Shown here: in pieces, positions 6,050-11,958 of the stretch
Numbering within the stretch: the first letter of the stretch is position 1
Layout of the letters: each line of letters starts with the position of its first letter
Assembly: GCA_027064085.1 (NCBI GenBank)
Contig: JAMOQH010000067.1
Coordinates: 1-14,142 of the forward strand
DNA: 14,142 nucleotides
Reading direction: 5' to 3'
DNA from: a bacterium
GTDB lineage: Bacteria > UBP6 > JAFGXH01
The notes under the pieces: generated by a model
Told to the model about the DNA's origin: nothing
The model's database searches: none
The model's input: only the letters and a program-made list of their open reading frames with translations
Made by a program: the position numbers and the translations under genes

Positions 6050-6075
6050 CTCTAAAAACAATTTTGTTATATAAT
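6047..6075 (+). promoter_or_regulatory. Promoter of the cation-chloride-cotransporter-like gene
   Basis: TATAAT at 6070-6075 is a perfect -10; 17 bases upstream TTGCTC (6047-6052) is a partial -35. Transcription would start near 6082, about 20 bases before the GTG start codon. Confidence 0.5.
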
Positions 6076-6101
6076 GCAATTTATATTTTTTAGGTTTACT
6101 T

Positions 6102-8375
6102 GTGTTTTTTATAAAAAATAAAAAAAATAACTCAATATCGGGAGTAAAAAAGTTTGGAATGTTTGAAGCCGTTTACACTCCTTCAATCCTAACAATTCTT
6201 GGTGTAATAATGTATCAAAGATTGGGCTGGATTGTAGGCGAAGCAGGTTTAGTTAAAGCCTTAGGAATTATATTCTTAGCTCATGTTATTTCAATTGCAA
6301 CGGGACTTTCCATTGCATCAATTGCAACAAACAGAACAGTTAAAGCAGGAGGTAATTATTATATAATAAGCCGTTCACTAGGGCTTTCTATTGGAGGAGC
6401 AATTGGTGTTGCTTTTTATTTAGCATTAACAATAAGTATTGCATTATATCTAATTGGTTTTGCAGAAAGTTTTAATGGTTACATTGGTTTAAATACGGGA
6501 ATTTGGTGGCTTAGAATAGTTGCGATTATTGCCTTAATATTACTTACAATTTTAACATTTATATCTACTTCTTTAGCTCTAAAATCACAATATTTTATTT
6601 TAGTTGCCATCGTTTTATCTATAGTATCATTATTTTTGGGAACAACAGGAGATTATAGCAATACAACAGGAAATATTGTACTTTGGGCAAATAAGAGCAG
6701 TACTCAAAACTTTGAAATGCTTTTTGCAATATTTTTCCCTGCAGTAACAGGTTTTACAGCAGGTGTAAATATGAGTGGAGACTTAAAAAACCCTAAAAAA
6801 GCTATACCAAAAGGAACAATTTTATCAATAATAACAGGAATGCTCGTTTATATCATTATTGCAATATATTTATCTTATTTTATAGATTCTGATTTTTTAA
6901 GAAATCCTGAAAATCAAAATGGATTATGGTACAAAATTTCAAAATATCCACTACTAGTTGCTTTTGGAGTATGGGGAGCAACAATTTCATCAGCATTAGG
7001 TTCAATACTTGGAGCAGCAAGAACACTACAAGCATTAGCATTTGATGGAGTTGTTCCTAAGTTTTTTGGCAAAGGCCGTGGTGAATTAAACGAACCAACT
7101 TATGCCCTATTTTTAACAGTAGCTATTGCCATAACAGCAATTATCCTAGGAGAGCTAGATTTTATTGCTAGAATTTTAACTATGGCCTTTTTAACAGTTT
7201 ATGCCTTTATAAGCTTATCCTATGCAATTGAGAGTTGGGCAAATAATCCAGCCTTTAGACCAACATTTAAAGTACCGTATCAAGTAGGCCTTATTGGAGC
7301 ATTAGTATCATTTCTAATAATGTTTAAACTTGATATGCTTGCAATGATAGCAGCAACATTATTTATGGCTTTAATATATTTTATTTTAAAAAGAAAACGA
7401 TTTCATGTTACTGTAGATGACACTTGGGTAGGTTTTTGGAGTGCATTTATTAGATTTGGATTAATTAAATTAAAAAGTTTTGATGAACAAAAAGGTCGTA
7501 ACTGGCGTCCGAATTTAGTTTTAATGGGTGGAGATCCTGAAAAAAGAAAACATTTAATTGAATTTGCAAGGTCACTTGTGCAAAACAGTGGAATAATCAC
7601 ATATTTCAATTTAATCAAAGGTAAAATAATAGATAAATATGAAGATTTTCAAAAAAAAGAAAAAGAATTAACTAAACTCATGAATGAAAAGTATCCTGAA
7701 GTTTTTGTAAAAAATGAAATTTCTGAAGATATTTATGAAGGAATTAAAGCCGCAACTCAATCCTATGGTATTCCAGGAATGACATCTAATACAGTTTTAA
7801 TGGGTTGGGTAACAAAAATTAATAGGTCTGTAAGTTACTCAAATATGCTTTTAGATTTGATTTTATTAAATAAAAACCTCTTATTATTAGATGTTAAAGA
7901 TAGTAAATTTGGTCTAAAAAATTCTATAGATATTTGGTGGGGAGGATTAGAACATAATGGTATTTTAATGCTCACAATTACAAATCTACTAAAATCATCT
8001 AATAATTGGGCTAAAGCTAGAGTTAGATTAATAATGATAGTCCATACAAAAGAACAACAAGCGGAAGCTCAAATACAATTAAAAAAAGTTATTAAATCAA
8101 GTAATTTAGATGGTAATGAATTAGTGATTTTAAAAGAAAATGATAAAACAATTATAGAAACAATAACAGATATATCAAAAATGACAAATTTAACTATATT
8201 AGGAATGAGAAAACCTGATTTAGATGATAAACTTTTTATATCAAATAATAATAAATTAGCAAAAAATCTAAATACTGTTTTATTTGTAAAAGGAAGTGAC
8301 GATTTTAATAACGACTATCAAGTTGTATTCCAAGAAGAACACCCTGATGATTTAAAATGTGATAAAGATAAGTAG
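6102..8375 (+). CDS. Bacterial cation-chloride cotransporter (SLC12-like) / APC superfamily permease
   Basis: A 757-residue membrane protein closely following the SLC12 (Na-K-Cl / K-Cl cotransporter) pattern: KKFGMFEAVYTPSILTILGV into IMYQRLGWIVGEAGL (first helix), NYYIISRSLG (85-94) and GFAESF (119-124), a segment like FFPAVTGFTAGVNMSGDLKNPKKAIPKG, then about 12 helices to residue 425. After residue 430 a soluble cytoplasmic domain of about 330 residues follows, starting near WRPNLVLMGGDPEKR (468-482), as in the C-terminal domain of these carriers. Expected role: coupled movement of Cl- with K+ and/or Na+; the ions cannot be fixed from sequence, and an amino-acid permease role remains possible. 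The start is GTG with a weak TAGGT site; an ATG at residue 20 lies inside the conserved region and is unlikely. Confidence 0.87.
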   Translation: MFFIKNKKNNSISGVKKFGMFEAVYTPSILTILGVIMYQRLGWIVGEAGLVKALGIIFLAHVISIATGLSIASIATNRTVKAGGNYYIISRSLGLSIGGAIGVAFYLALTISIALYLIGFAESFNGYIGLNTGIWWLRIVAIIALILLTILTFISTSLALKSQYFILVAIVLSIVSLFLGTTGDYSNTTGNIVLWANKSSTQNFEMLFAIFFPAVTGFTAGVNMSGDLKNPKKAIPKGTILSIITGMLVYIIIAIYLSYFIDSDFLRNPENQNGLWYKISKYPLLVAFGVWGATISSALGSILGAARTLQALAFDGVVPKFFGKGRGELNEPTYALFLTVAIAITAIILGELDFIARILTMAFLTVYAFISLSYAIESWANNPAFRPTFKVPYQVGLIGALVSFLIMFKLDMLAMIAATLFMALIYFILKRKRFHVTVDDTWVGFWSAFIRFGLIKLKSFDEQKGRNWRPNLVLMGGDPEKRKHLIEFARSLVQNSGIITYFNLIKGKIIDKYEDFQKKEKELTKLMNEKYPEVFVKNEISEDIYEGIKAATQSYGIPGMTSNTVLMGWVTKINRSVSYSNMLLDLILLNKNLLLLDVKDSKFGLKNSIDIWWGGLEHNGILMLTITNLLKSSNNWAKARVRLIMIVHTKEQQAEAQIQLKKVIKSSNLDGNELVILKENDKTIIETITDISKMTNLTILGMRKPDLDDKLFISNNNKLAKNLNTVLFVKGSDDFNNDYQVVFQEEHPDDLKCDKDK

Positions 8376-8378
8376 TAA

Positions 8379-9380
8379 TTACATTTTTGCAGCTTTTAGC
8401 ATTAAGTCAACAACTCTATTTGAATATCCCCACTCGTTATCATACCATGTAACTATTTTCACAGTATTTCCAATAGCCATAGTTGATAATGAATCAAAAA
8501 TTGATGAATGAGGATTATGAATAACATCAACAGAAACAATAGGGTCTTCTGTGTATTCTAAAATACCTTTCATTGGACCTTCAGCAGCAGCTTTAACAGC
8601 AGCATTTACTTCTTCTTTTGTTACTTCTTTTTCTAAAACAACTGTTAAATCAACTAATGATCCTGTAGGAGTTGGAACTCTAACAGCCATACCATTAAGT
8701 TTACCGTTTAATGATGGCATAACTTTACCAACAGCAACAGCGGCACCTGTTGTAGTAGGAATAATACTAACAGCAGCAGAACGAGCTCTTCTTAAGTCAG
8801 AGTGAGGACCATCTAAAATAACTTGATCATTTGTATATGAATGAATTGTAGTCATTAATCCATTAACTATACCAAAACTATCATGTAAAACTTTAGCTAC
8901 AGGAGCTAAACAATTAGTAGTACAAGATGCATTAGAAATACATAAATCCTCAGCTTTTAGATCTTCATCATTAACACCTAAAACAACCATTCTATCGATT
9001 GCATCTTTTGCAGGAACAGATAAAATAACTTTTTTAGCATTTTTTAAATGATCACCATATCCACCTCTTGGACCTTCTTTAGTTCTAAAAACACCTGTTG
9101 ATTCAACAACAAAGTCTAGTCCAGACCAAGGAATATTAGCAGGATTTCTTTCTTCACTAACTTTAACCAATTTACCATTAACAATTAGTCCTTCTTCATT
9201 ATATTCAACAGTTCCGTCAAATTTACCTTGAGTTGAATCATATTTTAATAAATGAGCCAAAGTTTTATTACTTGTTAAATCATTTATCCCAACAATTTCA
9301 AATTCAGGGTGTTCAAGAGCAATTTTGAATACATTTCTACCTATTCTACCAAAACCGTTAATACCTATCTTTACTGTCAT
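8379..9380 (-). CDS. gap: Glyceraldehyde-3-phosphate dehydrogenase, type I
   Basis: A 333-residue glycolytic enzyme oxidising glyceraldehyde 3-phosphate with NAD and phosphate to 1,3-bisphosphoglycerate. Residues 1-20 hold the nucleotide-binding fingerprint INGFGRIGR; D34 of GIND favours NAD. The active site is SNASCTTNC with nucleophile Cys153, paired with His180 (TTIHSYT). Further marks are DLRRARSAA, the substrate-binding loop PTTTGAA, RVPTPTGS and WYDNEWGYSNR near the end. Length is normal. A TTG at 9392 is in frame, but GGAG (9387-9390) overlaps it and sits 6 bases before the ATG at 9380, which I take as the start. The KEGPRGGYGDHL insertion-like segment (101-112) is a mild variation. 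Transcribed from its own strong promoter; converges with the permease, 3 bases between stops. Confidence 0.97.
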   Translation of the reverse strand: MTVKIGINGFGRIGRNVFKIALEHPEFEIVGINDLTSNKTLAHLLKYDSTQGKFDGTVEYNEEGLIVNGKLVKVSEERNPANIPWSGLDFVVESTGVFRTKEGPRGGYGDHLKNAKKVILSVPAKDAIDRMVVLGVNDEDLKAEDLCISNASCTTNCLAPVAKVLHDSFGIVNGLMTTIHSYTNDQVILDGPHSDLRRARSAAVSIIPTTTGAAVAVGKVMPSLNGKLNGMAVRVPTPTGSLVDLTVVLEKEVTKEEVNAAVKAAAEGPMKGILEYTEDPIVSVDVIHNPHSSIFDSLSTMAIGNTVKIVTWYDNEWGYSNRVVDLMLKAAKM

Positions 9381-9409
9381 AATTTTCTCCAAAAAAAATT
9401 CACAAAAAG

Positions 9410-9438
9410 AATATAATCATTTTATTGAGTAGTGTCAA
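9410..9438 (-). promoter_or_regulatory. Strong sigma70-type promoter of gap
   Basis: On the minus strand a perfect TTGACA (9433-9438), a 17-base spacer and TATATT (9410-9415). Transcription would begin near 9403, giving a leader of about 23 bases with the GGAG site. The best promoter in the window, as expected for a highly expressed glycolytic gene. Confidence 0.78.
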
Positions 9439-9526
9439 GGTTTGTAAAAATTATTTTATTATTTTTCACAATAAGTTCAAGATTACTAAAAGAAATAAAT
9501 AAATTTAACAAGTGGAGTAAATTATT

Positions 9527-10303
9527 TTAATCTTTTTTTAAATATGGATTAGGATTAATAGCTTTTACGCCCTTTCTAAGCTCAAAATGAAGCTGATACC
9601 TCTGTGCATTTCCACTATTACCAACTTTTGCAATCTCTTGCCCTTTTTTAACTTTTTGCCCCTTTTTAACAAGATTTTGAGAATTATGAGCATAAATTGA
9701 AATAATTTTATCAAGATGCTTAATAATTACAATATTCCCATAGCCAGGTTGATTTCCAGAATAAATAACAGTACCCCCCATTATCGCAATTACATTAGTA
9801 TTGAGAGGAGCTGCAATATCCATTCCATCAGATTTAAATCTCCCATTTTTACTAAATTCAGTTATAACTAAACCATCAACGGGCCAAGGCATGGTATTTA
9901 AGTACTTTTTATTAAGAGATAAGTTTTTATTACTAGATTTTTGTTTATTTTTATATTTAGCTTTTCTATATTTTAACTTATTACTCTTCTCCATATTTAT
10001 AGGCTCTTTTGAAACAATAGACTTAGTTATTACATTTTTTGCATTTGGTATAAAAATTTCATCATTTGGGTAAAGAATACTATTTGGATTCAAGTCGTTT
10101 ATTTCAATAATATCTTCAAGTGAAACATTATATGCTTTTGAAATTCCCCAAAGAGATTCCCCTTCTTTTATTTTATGAAATACACCCCCAAGTTTTACAG
10201 AAGAAGTATTATTATTTTTTACTACTTTACTGTTATTTCCACAACTTACAACAAAAAACACTAATAATATTACTAAAATAAACCTATTAAACATTCTCAA
10301 CAT
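9527..10303 (-). CDS. LysM and degenerate M23 (LytM) lipoprotein, NlpD-like
   Basis: A 258-residue lipoprotein: signal with lipobox VVSC (Cys21), LysM peptidoglycan-binding domain at 42-86 (HKIKEGESLWGISKAYNV), a basic Lys-rich linker (about 100-135) and an M23/LytM domain at 138-256 (PWPVDGLV, GMDIAAP, GYGNIVIIKH, YAHN, LHFELR). Two zinc/catalytic histidines are replaced: the HxxxD motif reads S158-x-x-x-D162 and the HxH motif reads Q237-x-H239, while H206 remains. It is therefore probably not a peptidase but, like E. coli NlpD, an activator of cell-separating amidases at the outer membrane; that role is inferred. The start at 10303 (AAGG 6 bases upstream) overlaps the end of the DedA gene by 17 bases; an ATG at 10294 is an alternative. 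Its place in one operon with surE matches the surE-nlpD neighbourhood of other proteobacteria. Confidence 0.87.
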   Translation of the reverse strand: MLRMFNRFILVILLVFFVVSCGNNSKVVKNNNTSSVKLGGVFHKIKEGESLWGISKAYNVSLEDIIEINDLNPNSILYPNDEIFIPNAKNVITKSIVSKEPINMEKSNKLKYRKAKYKNKQKSSNKNLSLNKKYLNTMPWPVDGLVITEFSKNGRFKSDGMDIAAPLNTNVIAIMGGTVIYSGNQPGYGNIVIIKHLDKIISIYAHNSQNLVKKGQKVKKGQEIAKVGNSGNAQRYQLHFELRKGVKAINPNPYLKKD

Positions 10304-10913
10304 TTTGAACCTTAATTTTCTTCTTTTTATTATAAAAAATATAAATAAATACCAATATTACTGATAATAATACAACAGTAATAAGAGCCGTAGTAGAATA
10401 TTTATGTATTAATTCTTTATTATTACCAACTAAATAGCCAATAAAAGCTAATATCGTTGTCCAAAGACCTGCCCCTAAACTTGTATAAAGTATAAACTTA
10501 GGCATAGATAATTTGGATAACCCCGCAGGAAATGAAATATATTGCCTTACCCCTGGAATTAATCTTCCAATAAATGTTGAAATTGCACCATGTTTTAAAA
10601 AGAAATTATTTAATTTATCAAATCTTTCTTCTGTTAATTTAAAATACTTTCCATATTTTAATAAAAATGGCTTTCCTAATAAGTATGCAATATAATAATT
10701 TAGCAAAGAACCAAGTATTGAACCTATAATCCCAAATAATATTACCAAAACCATATTCATTTCGCCTTTAAAAGCTAAATATCCAGCTGGAATAATCACA
10801 ATTTCACTAGGAAAAGGGAAAAATGAGCTTTCTAAGAACATCATTATAGTGATGCCTATATACCCTAAAGAAGAGACTATTTCAACTATCCATTGTATTA
10901 TGTCTGTAAACAT
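10287..10913 (-). CDS. DedA family membrane protein (VTT domain)
   Basis: A 208-residue inner-membrane protein of the DedA/SNARE-associated family, whose members move lipid carriers such as undecaprenyl phosphate across the membrane and support proton-motive-force homeostasis. Family marks: LESSFFPFPSEIVIIPAGYLA (in two parts, 27-36 and 37-47), G-x-x-x-G helices at 61-68, and GRLIPGVRQYISFPAGLSKLS at 116-136 containing R117 and R123, the pair spaced like the essential arginines of E. coli DedA proteins. The hydrophobic C-terminal helix (175-194) ends in a Lys-rich cytoplasmic tail. The ATG overlaps the surE stop by one base (TAATG) and lacks its own ribosome site, so it is probably translated by coupling. 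It sits naturally with the cell-wall gene that follows. The exact lipid substrate is not known. Confidence 0.9.
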   Translation of the reverse strand: MFTDIIQWIVEIVSSLGYIGITIMMFLESSFFPFPSEIVIIPAGYLAFKGEMNMVLVILFGIIGSILGSLLNYYIAYLLGKPFLLKYGKYFKLTEERFDKLNNFFLKHGAISTFIGRLIPGVRQYISFPAGLSKLSMPKFILYTSLGAGLWTTILAFIGYLVGNNKELIHKYSTTALITVVLLSVILVFIYIFYNKKKKIKVQNVENV

Positions 10914-11638
10914 TATTTGTCTTTATTAAAAAAATCTATGTAAGTGTAATTATCAGATAAGGGAGTAACTGAAATAATTCCTTTATTTATAATGTCAGCA
11001 TCACTACCCTCTTCAATACCCATAGTACTTTCATAACCACCAATAGTATAGTATTGGTGGTTATTTTGTTTAACCAATAAAGAAACTTCTTCTTCCCACT
11101 TTCTTGTAGAAAGATGAGTAAAGGCGATCGCTTCTGTTATTTTAGCATTATCAGGAATATTAACATTAAAAAAATACTTGTCTAATGGATACATAGACAA
11201 TTTTAACAATAAAGAGGCCGTAATATGAAACATTTTAGAAATATCAAGTTCGTTACCATATACTTTTGATATTGAAATAGATTTATATCCTTTCATATAT
11301 GCTTCTCTTGCCGCTCCAATAGTTCCAGAGTAAATAATATCTTCTCCAAAATTTGGCCCATCATTTATTCCAGATATAACTAAATCAGGTTTTTCTTCTA
11401 AAAGAGCATTCAAAGCTATATAAACACAATCAACAGGTGTTCCATCTACAGCAAAAACATCTATTCCTTTTGGTTCTACAGAAATGGGTTTGTGTAGTGT
11501 AATACTATGTGATACAGCTGATTTGTTTTTTAATGGTGCAATAATTGTAACTTTATGACCCAAAAACTTTAAAGTCTCGGCAAGCCCAACAATATATGTT
11601 GAATCAAAACCATCATCATTAGTAAGAAGAATATTCAA
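10913..11638 (-). CDS. surE: 5'/3'-nucleotidase SurE
   Basis: A 241-residue metal-dependent phosphatase that removes phosphate from nucleoside 5'- and 3'-monophosphates (and short polyphosphate in some species). Visible active-site features: NILLTNDDG with D8 and D9, APLKNKSAVSHS with S40, FAVDGTPVDCV (62-72), and the segment SGINDGPNFGEDIIYSGTIG (89-108) with N92 as metal ligand. Length is normal. The start codon is TTG (11636-11638), made certain by AAGGAG (11644-11649) 5 bases upstream and by the conserved N-terminus. First protein gene of the tRNA-surE-dedA-nlpD unit; only about 34 bases separate it from the tRNA. Cytoplasmic, stress and nucleotide-pool housekeeping by family knowledge. 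Confidence 0.95.
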   Translation of the reverse strand: MNILLTNDDGFDSTYIVGLAETLKFLGHKVTIIAPLKNKSAVSHSITLHKPISVEPKGIDVFAVDGTPVDCVYIALNALLEEKPDLVISGINDGPNFGEDIIYSGTIGAAREAYMKGYKSISISKVYGNELDISKMFHITASLLLKLSMYPLDKYFFNVNIPDNAKITEAIAFTHLSTRKWEEEVSLLVKQNNHQYYTIGGYESTMGIEEGSDADIINKGIISVTPLSDNYTYIDFFNKDK

Positions 11639-11643
11639 AGAAA

Positions 11644-11666
11644 CTCCTTAGAAAAGGTTAAAGGAG
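11644..11666 (-). promoter_or_regulatory. Hairpin that can hide the surE ribosome site
   Basis: In the leader between the tRNA and surE, CTCCTT (11661-11666 on the plus map, read on minus) is complementary to the surE Shine-Dalgarno AAGGAG (11644-11649), 11 bases apart. The 6-bp pairing would mask the ribosome site. The match is seen; a regulatory role is inferred. Confidence 0.4.
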
Positions 11667-11672
11667 AAAATA

Positions 11673-11746
11673 TACACCCGAAGGGATTCGAACCCCTAAC
11701 CCACAAGTTCGTAGCCTGTTACTCTATCCAATTGAGCCACGGGTGC
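11673..11746 (-). tRNA. tRNA-Arg(ACG)
   Basis: A 74-base cloverleaf: acceptor GCACCCG with CGGGTGT, D arm GCTC/GAGT, anticodon stem ACAGG/CTTGT around the loop CTACGAA (anticodon ACG), T arm AGGGG/CCCTT around TTCGAAT, discriminator A73. In bacteria this A34 is normally edited to inosine by TadA to read CGU, CGC and CGA. The first pair is an unusual G1-U72 wobble. CCA is not encoded. The 5' end lies only about 5 bases after the predicted transcription start, and surE follows on the same strand. Confidence 0.93.
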
Positions 11747-11757
11747 ATACACAATGA

Positions 11758-11786
11758 TAAATATCAAATTTTTATAATTAAGTCAA
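11758..11786 (-). promoter_or_regulatory. Promoter of the tRNA-Arg / surE unit
   Basis: On the minus strand TTGACT (11781-11786), 17 bases, TATTTA (11758-11763). Transcription would begin near 11751, just ahead of the mature tRNA 5' end. The -35 is strong and the -10 mediocre; position supports it. Confidence 0.55.
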
Positions 11787-11890
11787 GTAAATTTCAGAAA
11801 TCAATGCTGACCTTTTTCGTTAAAAAACATAAAAACAGTAATTATCTACATAAAAAAACCTAATTTCAAGATAAATTTTCTCACCTACTC
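11787..11890. other. Divergent intergenic spacer
   Basis: About 100 AT-rich bases between the tRNA promoter and the promoter of the secreted mosaic gene. No coding frame, repeat or clear operator seen. Confidence 0.5.
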
Positions 11891-11919
11891 TTGATTATGG
11901 GAATGTTTTTTGCTATATA
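11891..11919 (+). promoter_or_regulatory. Promoter of the lectin/EGF mosaic gene (extended -10)
   Basis: TTGATT (11891-11896), 17-base spacer, TATATA (11914-11919) preceded by TGC, an extended -10. Transcription would start near 11926; the GGAGG ribosome site (11949-11953) follows 5 bases before the ATG at 11959. Confidence 0.65.
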
Positions 11920-11958
11920 TTTAGTGTGTATTTTTTTTTAGAATAATTGGAGGATTTT

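Noticed and set aside
9502-9523. Inverted repeat AATTTA/TAAATT after the nlpD-like gene as a terminator
   Set aside because: Six A-T pairs with a 10-base loop and no T-tract; too weak to call in DNA of this composition.
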